Notes: generated by a model not told the origin, from the sequence alone. 46,633 nucleotides of DNA from Bacteroidales bacterium (GCA_021205635.1 JAJPXC010000053.1:1-46633); one strand, 5' to 3'. Positions 8,501 to 16,073 are shown, numbered from the stretch's first letter. Numbers and translations: made by a program.

Positions 8501-9732
8501 TTCTCGTCCTCCACGCGGAAGAATTCAGCGAAGTTGAAGTAATCGTTGTTCTGATCTGGCTGGTAATCAGCGAATTCGTCAAGCTTGTAGGTGTGTACCT
8601 CCAATCGGGGAAGGTCGGCATAAGGATTGGGCTCGGCGGGATGGTTATTCTCCCAATCGGCTTTGGCCTGTTGCTCCATCTCATAGGTCCACGAATATAT
8701 CTCCTCCTGAGAGAAATCAGCGAGCATATTATAGGGAGTGCCCGAGAGGTAAAGGGTGCGAATTTCGGGATTGGATTTCTGAATCGAGGTGATCACCCGT
8801 TGGCCCAGCTCGGTGCGTGTCCCCTCATGAGCCTCATCGACGATAAGGATATCCCAGGGGGTAGCGAACACGTCTTTGTTCTTGGTATACGCGTCATCTT
8901 TACCCCAAGAGCCCCGAAGGTCCTGAATGGAAGCGAAATAGATAAAATGGGCATCGGATTTTTGAACGAGTTCCTCAGCTACCTTTAGTGGCTTTTCTCG
9001 GGTCGGGTCGAATTGTTGGCCTTCCCCTATGTGATGGAATGAATAATACCAATTGGGGCCAAAGGGGAGCAACCCGAAATCCTTGAACCACCCATCCCTT
9101 ACCGTGGGGCGATGTGTGATGATCAAGGCTCGCTTAGGATTCATCTTGCGTAGCACCTCCAGGGTGCACAACGTTTTGCCGAAACGCATCTTGGCGTGCC
9201 ACAGCATTTTCCCTTTCTGTTGGAATCGGGTCAATGTGCGGTTGATGGCGTCATTCTGCTCATCGCGGAAGATGATTTTGGGCTTGGGGGTGGGTTCGGC
9301 CTTTTTGTGATCCTCGGGGTTGAGGGATTGACGCCCCTCCTTGACCGCATGGATGGCCTTAATGGCAGTGTCCAGGTCGACGTGATACCACTCCTGAGGC
9401 TGGCTATTCATGCTGGGAAACGTTGCCTTTGAGTAACCACTGGCTTCCAAGACAGCATGAACACGCTTGTCGTTGAATACCATGAAGTCTTCCCCCTGTT
9501 TGTAGTAGGCAATTTCCGTGTGAAGCAATTGATAAGGAACCGCTGCGGTAACCACCTCCTCATCAATACGTTTCTTAGCCGCATTGTTCAATTCTTCACA
9601 GTTAGGCTCAAGCCACTCCCCAAATTTGGCATCTACCGTAGTTTGCCCGATTTTGAGCATGCCTTTGTGGCCCTCGTCAGGAATGGCGAAGATGTAGATT
9701 AAGACATATTTGAAGGTGGCTATTGTTGTCAT
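5599..9732 (-). CDS. restriction-modification fusion: GIY-YIG nuclease, SF2 helicase, N6-adenine DNA methylase, specificity region
   Basis: This 1377-residue cytoplasmic protein combines restriction and modification in one chain. Residues 9-32 (YVLIYIF then LKIGQTT) look like a T5orf172-type GIY-YIG nuclease. The helicase begins near 152: a GKT P-loop near 184, a DEAH box in IVDEAHEG near 297, an SGTP motif near 329, and an arginine-rich motif VI (FRAQTATRR) near 560. A Lys/Gly-rich linker sits near 710. The methylase has a motif X-like VLTPWRVV (857), motif I-like VLEINSKSGLYPL (909) and catalytic NPPY (1039-1042), then MIMPSRWL and IKGGICYFLW. The remainder should read the target site. It starts inside the stop of the smaller gene (4-bp overlap). 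Bases 5700-6550 are much more AT-rich than the rest. Target sequence unknown. Confidence 0.88.
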   Translation of the reverse strand: MTTIATFKYVLIYIFAIPDEGHKGMLKIGQTTVDAKFGEWLEPNCEELNNAAKKRIDEEVVTAAVPYQLLHTEIAYYKQGEDFMVFNDKRVHAVLEASGYSKATFPSMNSQPQEWYHVDLDTAIKAIHAVKEGRQSLNPEDHKKAEPTPKPKIIFRDEQNDAINRTLTRFQQKGKMLWHAKMRFGKTLCTLEVLRKMNPKRALIITHRPTVRDGWFKDFGLLPFGPNWYYSFHHIGEGQQFDPTREKPLKVAEELVQKSDAHFIYFASIQDLRGSWGKDDAYTKNKDVFATPWDILIVDEAHEGTRTELGQRVITSIQKSNPEIRTLYLSGTPYNMLADFSQEEIYSWTYEMEQQAKADWENNHPAEPNPYADLPRLEVHTYKLDEFADYQPDQNNDYFNFAEFFRVEDEKFIHEDDVKRFLDLLCDQSKPETCYPYSTEAFRYSLSHTLWVVPGVKAAAALSKMIQKHPVLKEYTVVNVAGEGDELAKDDIDAKKQEKLEKDALRKVQTAIATSPKTITLSCGRLTTGVSIPEWSGVFMLCGGEVISAAFYLQTIFRAQTATRRNVMPKKSVCYAFDFAPDRILMVINDMVHHQSHHSSQAANIEGIPMTEAATERAYEDVLRFYAIIAHEGSRERNYDTVTLMQSIGRAYADHVMRRGFRDKRMFVDLGKLTDDQRKAIQEVGLKMQKAGHVLDDPSGSGTITLSSTFPKDKDPKGKGEKKNGKEKGNKAPSSTPRGSKKDDPARQALAVLTNIYVRMPMLVFGADIPQDEDITLRRLLEIVDDESLEVFMPKGVGRKELESLLKAGVLNEEIFASASKMVRQRTIEADSLSVTERTKAIAEMIANFRFPDKETVLTPWRVVNMHLSDTIGGYDFFDTATHRVHLEEPKLISQEGVTENWLNAPDLKVLEINSKSGLYPLWLTYTIFRHFKDHSLFPLDTQEENYHLWRKVVARNVYVLCKSEMSAMITRRVLLGYQSGQHHVRSWYDTKDLIEDVKKNPSHVVTCLRGGYNFWDTNPNDMKTQVKKDLKFTAIVGNPPYQIMDGGAGASAKPIYQEFVVLAKKLEPPYISMIMPSRWLSGGRGLKEFREDMLRDSHMSVLHDYTQARDCFPNVEIKGGICYFLWASKNIGPCLIYNHHGAMVESSKRDLLSGDNTTFVRTKIQSSILGKVQAKGESNLSQQIKAGRFFGFHTKLDWDGENGQLQTADGKSTFPVKHEKENTFTVKVYVHGGECWIEPSNVTRNFEYVGKFKILLPRSGNPNSIIIGNPRIAEPGSCSSNTFAVWLPQFGLNSQKEAERAVKYCKTKFFRVLVLTKSFTQMLSPAAYEFVPVQDFASNEDIDWSKSVREIDRQLYQKYGLNDEEVAFIEKMIKEM

Positions 9733-10682
9733 GATTGGTTGTTTTTCAGGAGAGAAACGAAATAGACGGCTTGGGGTGCGGGCTCGGGTACTTGGCGGGG
9801 ATCTCCCCAGTCGCGTATCTTGCAGAAATCCTGATTTTGAGACTCAAACATTTCATTGAATTTCTGTTTTGAGGTCATTATTTTTTGTCCCGTCAGGCCG
9901 TCCATTTGCCATAGATTCCAAGATATAATTTCAGCGAGCCGTCTGACATAACTGCGGCACACTTTGGGGTGCTCGCCAAATTTGGCCAAACGATAATCAA
10001 AAAAGGTTTTCAGCAGGGTTTCTCGTGCAATTAATAAACTATCTCCCTGCCATTCAAAACCGTAGATACTCTGAAAGGCAAATCTAGCCCAGCGGTGCCA
10101 ATGCTTGTAATTATGCACCCTCTCGTTGACAACACGGAGTTTACGGTCAAGCATACCGATTCGATCGGGAAGGGGAATGATTTCTTTAGTCACTGTGTCA
10201 TACCAGCTAACCAGGTAAGGAGCCTCTCCGCAAGTTATCTCCAAACGGTTGTCCAACACGTAATCCTGCCATGTTTTCCCCTTAGGGAATTCTATGGGGT
10301 CGGGATTGGTTTCCCATGTATGATCGGGGGTTTCGGTGTTGAAAACATTGGGGCGACCAAACCATGCCTCGTCGATCAAGTTGTTCTGGGCGTTGCACAC
10401 CCACGACGGGGTGAAAACCTCAGCCTTGTTGCGTACACGCACCTTCTGAGCTTCGGCGCTCTTGCAGGCTCGCGGTTGGATCACTCGGCCATTGGCGCCG
10501 GTGATTTTGTCAATGGTTATCTCCTGATTGGCTTGGTAACCGTCACCCCGGTCGACGTAATCGTCCGTGCCCCAAAGGATATTGTGCCCGGTCGTTTGGT
10601 CGAGCAACAGTATCTCCAATACTTCGCGGCCGTGGCGTAGAAGGTCGTTTTCGCTGATATCTATATTGGCGCTGAATGGCAT
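9729..10682 (-). CDS. methylase-like partner subunit of the helicase-methylase system
   Basis: This 317-residue protein is the first gene of the two-gene system and is translationally coupled to the giant by a 4-bp overlap. Homologues are usually labelled restriction subunit M. It carries EVFTPSWVCN (88-97), like motif X of N6-adenine methylases, and RLEITCGEAPYL (146-157), like the SAM-binding motif I. It has no [DNS]PP[YFW] motif. At 256-262 it has NLWQMDG, which can be aligned with NPPYQIMDG of the partner and may be a decayed motif IV. I infer a catalytically silent methylase fold that helps bind or recognise DNA. An alternative is a second SAM-dependent enzyme of unusual chemistry. No clear TAnnTTTG promoter is seen upstream. 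Confidence 0.75.
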   Translation of the reverse strand: MPFSANIDISENDLLRHGREVLEILLLDQTTGHNILWGTDDYVDRGDGYQANQEITIDKITGANGRVIQPRACKSAEAQKVRVRNKAEVFTPSWVCNAQNNLIDEAWFGRPNVFNTETPDHTWETNPDPIEFPKGKTWQDYVLDNRLEITCGEAPYLVSWYDTVTKEIIPLPDRIGMLDRKLRVVNERVHNYKHWHRWARFAFQSIYGFEWQGDSLLIARETLLKTFFDYRLAKFGEHPKVCRSYVRRLAEIISWNLWQMDGLTGQKIMTSKQKFNEMFESQNQDFCKIRDWGDPRQVPEPAPQAVYFVSLLKNNQS

Positions 10683-10963
10683 TAGTATATGTGATAGGGC
10701 GAGATATATCTACCACGTGGCGTCAACGGTTGCCATGTCCTTTGACCAGTAGTGAAATTTGCGAGATTTCGATATGTCAAGAACAAAGCGTCGTGTAACG
10801 CCTTAAGTGTGTCGAGCGCGCTCGCTCACTCGACCCATTGCGGGTCTCTGCGAACGCAACGCATCCGCAAATTTATGGTATTTTCCCGAAAATTGCAAAA
10901 TATTAGGGCGATTTTTGGGATTTTGGACCAAAAAGAACCGGAAAAATGATGGGATTTTAGCAC

Positions 10964-10993
10964 GCAGACTGGCGCAGACTGGCGCAGACTGGC
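10964..10993. repeat. 10-bp tandem repeat, three perfect copies
   Basis: The unit GCAGACTGGC is repeated three times without interruption at 10964, 10974 and 10984. It lies about 280 bp upstream of the restriction system start and about 30 bp from the dispersed GC-rich element. Three short units without spacers rule out a CRISPR array. Confidence 0.9.
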
Positions 10994-11020
10994 AATGGCA
11001 CAATTTTGTTGCAGCTTTTA

Positions 11021-11067
11021 TACGGCCGTTCAAGGCCGGCCCCCCCTAGGCTGGCGCATACGTTCTT
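11021..11067 (+). repeat. dispersed GC-rich element, copy B
   Basis: This 47-bp stretch starts TACGGCCGTTCAAGG, has a run of seven C and ends CGTTCTT. It aligns along its whole length with 45391-45436, and its left 30 bp align with the reverse complement of 1-53. All three copies are intergenic. Function unknown. Confidence 0.65.
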
Positions 11068-11197
11068 ACTTGACTGCGCTCGACCGTAAAAGACCGCGTG
11101 CCAAAAGCTCACCAAAAGATTTTCTTTCGATTCTTTTGTTTCTTGCGGTTCCTTCAGGAAAATATTAGTGTTAATTAGTGAAATCCGCGCTGGTGGG

Positions 11198-12046
11198 CTA
11201 GAGGGAGATGATCAGGAGGCGGGGAGTGGGGGTGTCGGGGATAAAGGTGAAGGTGGCTTCGGGGAAGCGGTCGAGGACCAAGCGCTCAAGGTCACGGGCG
11301 TGCAAAGGGTTGATTTCTAAATAAATGCGACCAGTCTCAGTCAATGCGGTTACAGCATAGTCGAGAATGGCACGGTAAAATTTCAACGGGTCGTCATCGG
11401 GGACATAGAGGGCGCGGTCGGGCTCATATTCGGTGACATTGGGCCGCATTTCGGCTTTCTCGCTGGAGCCCACGTAAGGGGGATTTGAAACGATGATATC
11501 GTAGCGAGGACGGGGCTCAAAGGGGAGATGAAGAGCGTCGGCCTCCACGAAATTAACCTTGGCTTTCAGCGACTTAGCGTTCTCCTTGGCAACAGCGAGG
11601 GTGTCGGGGAAAAGCTCGATTGCGGTGACCTGCGGGAAGCGCAGAGCGCGCGCCAAGGCGATGGCGATGCAACCGCTACCGGTGCAGATGTCGAGAACGC
11701 GCAGGTCGGAGCGGTCGCGGTTCTGTTTCACGATGACATCCACAAGTTCCTCTGTTTCAGGCCTTGGGATAAGCGTGGCGGGAGTAACCTTGAACGGATA
11801 GCCGTAAAACCACGCCTGCCCGGTGACGTATTGCACAGGCTCCCAGCGCAGCAACCTATCCATGATTTTATCCACTTGATCTTGAGCGAATTGCGACACC
11901 TCGTCGCCCTCATGCATTACAGCCTCCACGGGCGACATGCGCAAGGCCGAGCGTGTCACCTCGCGCTCGATGGCCTTAGCTTCAATTTCGGGGTAAAGCG
12001 ACATCAATCGTCTCACTACCGATCGTCGCAACTCTCTTACGATCAT
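11198..12046 (-). CDS. prmC: peptide chain release factor N5-glutamine methyltransferase
   Basis: The enzyme methylates the glutamine of the GGQ motif in release factors RF1 and RF2, using SAM. The 282-residue product has the SAM-binding motif VLDICTGSGCIAIALA near residue 115 and the catalytic IIVSNPPYVG near 185. The upstream LIPRPETEELV motif near 90 is diagnostic of PrmC/HemK. The frame is open to 12112, but I chose the ATG at 12046, which begins MIVRELRRS and lies only 4 bp after the manA stop (12051-12053); the longer version would add 22 atypical residues overlapping manA. It is the second gene of a manA-prmC operon. Confidence 0.94.
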   Translation of the reverse strand: MIVRELRRSVVRRLMSLYPEIEAKAIEREVTRSALRMSPVEAVMHEGDEVSQFAQDQVDKIMDRLLRWEPVQYVTGQAWFYGYPFKVTPATLIPRPETEELVDVIVKQNRDRSDLRVLDICTGSGCIAIALARALRFPQVTAIELFPDTLAVAKENAKSLKAKVNFVEADALHLPFEPRPRYDIIVSNPPYVGSSEKAEMRPNVTEYEPDRALYVPDDDPLKFYRAILDYAVTALTETGRIYLEINPLHARDLERLVLDRFPEATFTFIPDTPTPRLLIISL

Positions 12047-12050
12047 GGCT

Positions 12051-13121
12051 TTAGCAGCACGCGGTGATGAGTTTGCCGTTGCCCTCGAGGGTGATGTCGC
12101 TACGTATCTCACCGGGAATCAACAGCGTCTGACCGCGGGAGATGTGGTCGAAACTTACGGGCGTGCGCACTTCGACGGTTCCTTCCACGCAAGTCATAGT
12201 CAAGAAGCTCTCGCGCGGGGGACGGAGATCTATATGGCCCTCAACTGTCAATTTACGCACCTCAAACACAGGGCATTGCACCAACACCTCCTCACCTTTG
12301 GCCACCTGTCGGGGAGTCTCGCGATAGTCGTCGCGCAGGCGATAGTCAATGGCCTCAGCGGCGATCTCGGTGTGGAGCTCGCGAGGCTTGCCGTTCTTGT
12401 CGAGGCGGTTGTAATCGTAAATGCGGTAGGTGATATCGCTGCTTTGCTGCACCTCGAGCAACAGGTTGCCGGCGCCGATGGCGTGCACGCGTCCTGAGGG
12501 GATATAGAACACGTCGCCGGGAGCCGTAGTGTGCTCAGCCACAGAGTCGAGGATGGTTCCGTCGGCCACCTTGGCCCGATACTCCTGCGAGGTGATCGCT
12601 CGCGAGAAACCCGAGAGGATCTTGGCGCCGGGGTGAGTAGCGATGATGTACCACATCTCGGTTTTGCCCGCGCAGCCGTGGCGACGGCGGGCTATCAGCT
12701 CGCCAGGATGCACCTGCAGCGACAGGTCGTGCTTTGCGTCAATAAATTTTATAAGCAACGGGAAATCAGCGCCATATAGCGAAAATACGCGTCGACCCAA
12801 GAGGCGTTCTCCCAGAAGGTTGACCAATTCGCTTAGCTTCAACCCCGCATAGGGACCTTCGATCACGGTGGTCTCGTGGCCGGGGATGGCCGAGATTTCC
12901 CAACTTTCGCCCACACAGGGCTGCTCGATGGTCTCGCCCTTGTAGGCGGCGATGCATTCCCCACCCCAAATCACCGACTTATACAGAGGCTGAAACCGCA
13001 ACGGGCGCAAGGGCTCGCGGAGTATCGCCTGCGGCACCGGACGCTCCTCGTGATGACGGGCGTGACGGGGCTCCTCGCGTCGTTTGGTGGATATTGTGTT
13101 GCTCTGTACTTTTTCAGTCAT
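12051..13121 (-). CDS. manA: class I mannose-6-phosphate isomerase with N-terminal extension
   Basis: The enzyme interconverts mannose-6-phosphate and fructose-6-phosphate, feeding GDP-mannose or glycolysis. This 356-residue protein has the type I cupin zinc site: LSLQVHPGE (residues 130-145), KTEMWYII, and the conserved GDVFYIPSGRVHAIG stretch near 207-221. The core begins near residue 40 (LRPLRFQPLYKSVIWGG); the first 38 residues are a charged extension rich in Arg, Glu and His that Bacteroidetes ManA proteins of about 323 residues usually lack. No other ATG lies between, so the extension is probably translated. A textbook promoter lies just upstream and prmC follows after 4 bp. Confidence 0.94.
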   Translation of the reverse strand: MTEKVQSNTISTKRREEPRHARHHEERPVPQAILREPLRPLRFQPLYKSVIWGGECIAAYKGETIEQPCVGESWEISAIPGHETTVIEGPYAGLKLSELVNLLGERLLGRRVFSLYGADFPLLIKFIDAKHDLSLQVHPGELIARRRHGCAGKTEMWYIIATHPGAKILSGFSRAITSQEYRAKVADGTILDSVAEHTTAPGDVFYIPSGRVHAIGAGNLLLEVQQSSDITYRIYDYNRLDKNGKPRELHTEIAAEAIDYRLRDDYRETPRQVAKGEEVLVQCPVFEVRKLTVEGHIDLRPPRESFLTMTCVEGTVEVRTPVSFDHISRGQTLLIPGEIRSDITLEGNGKLITACC

Positions 13122-13147
13122 TAGTCGGCTTTTGGGCGAATGAGCCG

Positions 13148-13178
13148 CAAAGTTACAAAAAATATGGACACAATCAAA
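13148..13178 (-). promoter_or_regulatory. sigma-ABfr-type promoter of manA-prmC
   Basis: On the minus strand TTTG (13175-13178) is separated by exactly 19 bp from TAACTTTG (13148-13155), the Bacteroidota -33/-7 arrangement. The leader to the ATG at 13121 would be about 23 nt. The -33 box lies only 7 bp beyond the stop of the glycosyltransferase gene. Confidence 0.85.
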
Positions 13179-13184
13179 ATCCCA

Positions 13185-13946
13185 CTACTTTCCCATCGGG
13201 ATATCGTTCTGGTGGAGTGTCTTGGCGTGGAGGCGATTGGTGAAGAAGAATATGAAGCTCTTCACGGGGCGGGGAAGAGCGCGTTTCAAGCGGCTTCGCC
13301 AATCGGTGCCGGGCTTTGTCCAAGATCCTAGGTAGCAGTGTGAACAATAAGCCTTTGGATGACGTATCCAACCCACGCGGTCGCGGGAGTTGAAATACTC
13401 GCGCGGGAACACTTTGATCACCTTTCCATCCTCCTTGTAATCTTCGCCGGGGGAGGTGTATTCAAATCGATACCTCGGGTAAAGCTCCTCGGCAAACACT
13501 AGCGGCAGGGGTAGCATGTCCTTCTCGCCGTCGAGTTTTACAAAGGGTCTATCCTTGTAGTGCTCAAGCACTTGGCCTATCCACTTGCAACCTTTTTCGG
13601 CGCCGATGACGGCTGCCTCGAACGTCCCCACGAAGTCCTGGCCGATGAAATAAGGCAGATGGAGCAAGTCATCGAACGGCCGAAACACGCGCACGTCGCT
13701 GTCCAAATATATTCCACCATAATTATATAGGGCGTACAGGCGTATATAGTCGGCCGCGAAAGCGTATTTGCGCTCACGGAAAGCCTCGGATGTCCAACGT
13801 GTTGACTCGACGTCGAAACGATTGCGGTCCCAAAGCATCACCTCGTAGTCGGGTAGCGCTTGCTTCCACGTGTCGAGGCATTCCTGGATGTCGGCAGGAT
13901 AGGGATCGCCCGAGAGCCAGCAAAGGTGAATAATCTTAGGTATCAT
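13185..13946 (-). CDS. GT32-like glycosyltransferase (sugar-binding DXD family)
   Basis: This 253-residue cytoplasmic enzyme should transfer a nucleotide-activated sugar during surface glycan synthesis. It opens with MIPKIIHLCWLSGDPYP, the typical start of the Gly_transf_sug or OCH1-like family. A block with RKYAFAADYIRLYALY and GGIYLDSDVRVF (residues 60-90) carries the DXD metal and nucleotide-sugar motif. A basic hydrophobic C-terminus (residues 220-240, with KSFIFFF) may touch the membrane. The start is fixed by the conserved N-terminus. A promoter box ends only 4 bp upstream of the ATG. It stands alone between the phosphodiesterase and manA. Donor and acceptor unknown. Confidence 0.9.
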   Translation of the reverse strand: MIPKIIHLCWLSGDPYPADIQECLDTWKQALPDYEVMLWDRNRFDVESTRWTSEAFRERKYAFAADYIRLYALYNYGGIYLDSDVRVFRPFDDLLHLPYFIGQDFVGTFEAAVIGAEKGCKWIGQVLEHYKDRPFVKLDGEKDMLPLPLVFAEELYPRYRFEYTSPGEDYKEDGKVIKVFPREYFNSRDRVGWIRHPKAYCSHCYLGSWTKPGTDWRSRLKRALPRPVKSFIFFFTNRLHAKTLHQNDIPMGK

Positions 13947-13950
13947 AGCG

Positions 13951-13958
13951 CAAAGGTA
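13951..13958 (-). promoter_or_regulatory. -7 box of the GT32-like gene, suggesting a leaderless transcript
   Basis: On the minus strand TACCTTTG, followed by CGC, matches TAnnTTTG. It ends at 13951 and the ATG begins at 13946, so transcription would start at or next to the A of the ATG. No TTTG lies 19 bp upstream. Confidence 0.5.
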
Positions 13959-13979
13959 ATATTTTTTTTTAAAAGGGCT

Positions 13980-16019
13980 CTACCGTATCTTAATGAGCCT
14001 GGTGGTGCGGCCGTCGTCGGTGGTTGCCAACAGCATCCCGGGAGCAACTTGCGAGAGGTCGAGACGTCCCAGGGTGGCGTCGCCGAAATCCACGCAACCT
14101 ACCAAGCGGCCGTCAAGCGAGTGAAGCATCACCTTTCCAAGTGCCTTCGTGGAGCTGATAGCGGCCACGTCGCGAGCGGGGTTGGGGAACACGTTCAACG
14201 CCACTTTTTCAGCGACAGCGGGGGCCGTGACGCCCGAGTTGGGGAGAACGGCGCCCTCGGCCTTGATCTCGTAGAGGCCGTAGCCATGACCCATCGTATA
14301 ATTATATAGGTAGTAATAATCGTCGGCCATGCGCACGGGTTTCATGAACGTGCCGGTCGAGGCGTTGGCCGTGTAGCCGGTGGTGCCAAGGGGATCGAAT
14401 GTAAGCAGGGGGGTGTTGCCACCGGTGATGTCGCGCACGGCGAATCCACCGTTATAGTTGGTGCCGCTGGGGTGGCACAGTATCTCATGACCGCCGATAG
14501 AAAGGTAGGCACCGCCGCAAGAGGAGTTGCGCGAGGGCTGCGAGGTGGAGGTCGACGAGGTGAAATACGAGCCCTTGTCTTCGCCATCCCACAGGTAGTA
14601 ACCGTCGCTACGCACCATATAAATAAATTTGTCGGGGCTCTCCATGGGCATGATCCACGACGCGGTGGAGCCGGCGATCGACACCGTGTATTCCTGGACG
14701 TCGACCAGGGCGCCATTGGCGATATGCACGCGGGCTACCGTGTAGGATCGGTTGGGCAGAAAATAAATGTAGCCTCCCTCCTGGGAAAACACGTCGCCGC
14801 AAGCCGACACGAAGTGGTTGCCACCGCTGCACGTCAGCTGAAACTCCACCTCGACGGGCACGCTCGAGCCGTAGCGGAACAGCCTCACCTTGGAAGGGGT
14901 GGCGTTAATTGTCTCCTCGTAGCGCAGGATGAGGTTTTGGGCGTCGTCGGTGCAGATGCCGTGCATAGGGGTGCCACCAAATTCAGTGTCGCTCTGCGGG
15001 ATCACGATAGCGTCGGTGCACTCCTGGTCGAAGAGCAAGATCGAGCGGGTGCCGTAGTCGCTCACGTAGAACACGCCGTCGACCACCGCGGCCATCTCGC
15101 CAGTAGTGTAGGTTTCACCGCCTTTATCGGGGTAGTTGGCGGGGAGATTCCCCTGCACCGATGAGCGGGTCCAGAGTGCCGATCCCTCGAGTGCCACGGG
15201 ATCGGGCGCCGGCTCGGGGATGGTGGGTTCGTCAAGTTCGGGCATTTCCTCGGGGCGGAGGTAGTCGCAGGTCATCATGAAGGCGCCCATTGCTCCGTAC
15301 TTCTTGTAGTTGGCCTCGGAGTTGACGGTCCAGACAGCCACGTCCAATCCGGCCGTGCGGTATTTCAGAGCGATCTCCTCGGTCAAGGCGCTGGCCTCGA
15401 AACTTGGGTTGAAGTCGTTCTCCACGCAGGCGTTGAATTTTGTCTCGCTGTCGGACGACAACAAGTATTGACACGTGGCGCCGGGGTAGTTGGTGCGGAT
15501 ATGTCGCAAGGAAGCCAGCATGGAGGTAAGGAAGATCGCTTTGTCCTCAAGGCCGCGGTCCTTAACCAATTGGTACAGGCCTGCGAAATTGCTCATGTCG
15601 TTGGTGTTGATTCCCGTGGTCCACTTGAGCTCGATCATCGGGAAGACGTCGTATTCCACACAGATGTCGAGGTACTCGGCCACGGTGCAAATCTTGCCGG
15701 TGTAGGTGACGCCGCCGCGGGTTTGGGTCAATGTGAGGGCCTGGAGTTCCTCGAGGGTGGAGTTGGCGATAGTGAGCGACTGGTCGCAGAGCGAAGCGGT
15801 GGTCTCGTCGTGGCAGATCACATACTGGCCGTCGCTGGTGACTCGCACGTCGCATTCCAAGCCGTCGTATTTGTAATATTCGGCGCCGTTACGGAAGGCC
15901 TCCACCGTGTTGGCCACGCCGCGATAAGAGCCGCGGTGGCCCACAAAAATAGGTTTCCACGCATAAGCGTTGACTGCGGCCGTAGCCGCCAAGATTGCAA
16001 TAATCAGTGTTCGTTTCAT
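13980..16019 (-). CDS. secreted glycerophosphodiester phosphodiesterase with propeller-like region and T9SS tail
   Basis: This 679-residue exported protein should hydrolyse glycerophosphodiesters, or related envelope phosphodiesters, to an alcohol and glycerol-3-phosphate. After a signal peptide (MKRTLIIAILAATAAVNAYA) comes the GDPD TIM barrel: FVGHRGSYRGVANT (His28 and Arg29), GLECDVRVTSDGQYVICHDET (metal and acid residues), and a late LDVAVWTVNSE stretch. The barrel ends near 265 and is followed by an acidic Pro-rich linker (EMPELDEPTIPEPAPDP). Residues 285-590 have the repeating strand pattern of a beta-propeller. Residues 600-679 form a T9SS type A sorting domain beginning VFPNPARD and ending RTTRLIKIR. 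It is transcribed away from hisC across a shared inverted repeat. Plain GDPD enzymes are about 250-300 residues, so the fusion is notable. Confidence 0.9.
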   Translation of the reverse strand: MKRTLIIAILAATAAVNAYAWKPIFVGHRGSYRGVANTVEAFRNGAEYYKYDGLECDVRVTSDGQYVICHDETTASLCDQSLTIANSTLEELQALTLTQTRGGVTYTGKICTVAEYLDICVEYDVFPMIELKWTTGINTNDMSNFAGLYQLVKDRGLEDKAIFLTSMLASLRHIRTNYPGATCQYLLSSDSETKFNACVENDFNPSFEASALTEEIALKYRTAGLDVAVWTVNSEANYKKYGAMGAFMMTCDYLRPEEMPELDEPTIPEPAPDPVALEGSALWTRSSVQGNLPANYPDKGGETYTTGEMAAVVDGVFYVSDYGTRSILLFDQECTDAIVIPQSDTEFGGTPMHGICTDDAQNLILRYEETINATPSKVRLFRYGSSVPVEVEFQLTCSGGNHFVSACGDVFSQEGGYIYFLPNRSYTVARVHIANGALVDVQEYTVSIAGSTASWIMPMESPDKFIYMVRSDGYYLWDGEDKGSYFTSSTSTSQPSRNSSCGGAYLSIGGHEILCHPSGTNYNGGFAVRDITGGNTPLLTFDPLGTTGYTANASTGTFMKPVRMADDYYYLYNYTMGHGYGLYEIKAEGAVLPNSGVTAPAVAEKVALNVFPNPARDVAAISSTKALGKVMLHSLDGRLVGCVDFGDATLGRLDLSQVAPGMLLATTDDGRTTRLIKIR

Positions 16020-16038
16020 GGTAATGGGGTTAAATATA

Positions 16039-16073
16039 CCGCGAAGATAGCGAAATTTTTGCTAACTTCGCGG
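16039..16073. promoter_or_regulatory. symmetric divergent promoter/operator between hisC and the phosphodiesterase gene
   Basis: A 13-bp inverted repeat (CCGCGAAGATAGC at 16039-16051 and GCTAACTTCGCGG at 16061-16073, 12 of 13 complementary) flanks a 9-bp AT spacer. On each strand the outward-facing arm reads GCTAnCTTCGCGG, very close to real -7 boxes in this window such as GCTACCTTTGC at 18369. Predicted starts give short leaders (about 12 and 18 nt). The -33 region of each promoter would overlap the -7 box of the other. Confidence 0.55.

Larger units (their letters stand above)
10683..11197. other. 515-bp intergenic region without a recognised gene
   Basis: I find no credible protein or tRNA. 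Reading frames of up to about 80 codons exist but have no family features and overlap repeats. The region holds a threefold 10-bp repeat (10964-10993), one copy of the dispersed GC-rich element (11021-11067) and a small inverted repeat near 10915-10935 (TTTTTGG then CCAAAAA). It should contain the restriction system promoter near 10690-10760, but I could not identify one. Confidence 0.6.

Noticed and set aside
5599-10682. BREX or DISARM-type phage defence system
   Set aside because: A helicase and a methylase are present, but in one chain with a nuclease. None of the phosphatase, ATPase or other defining genes of these systems lie nearby.
10964-10993. CRISPR array
   Set aside because: Units are 10 bp, directly adjacent and only three, without spacers or cas genes.
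10803-11049. Small genes in the intergenic region before the restriction system
   Set aside because: Frames on both strands overlap each other, cross the tandem repeats and have no recognisable protein features.
12047-12112. Longer PrmC start overlapping manA
   Set aside because: It would overlap manA by 62 bp and add a Ser/Arg/Ala-rich segment. The ATG at 12046 lies 4 bp after the manA stop and suits an operon.
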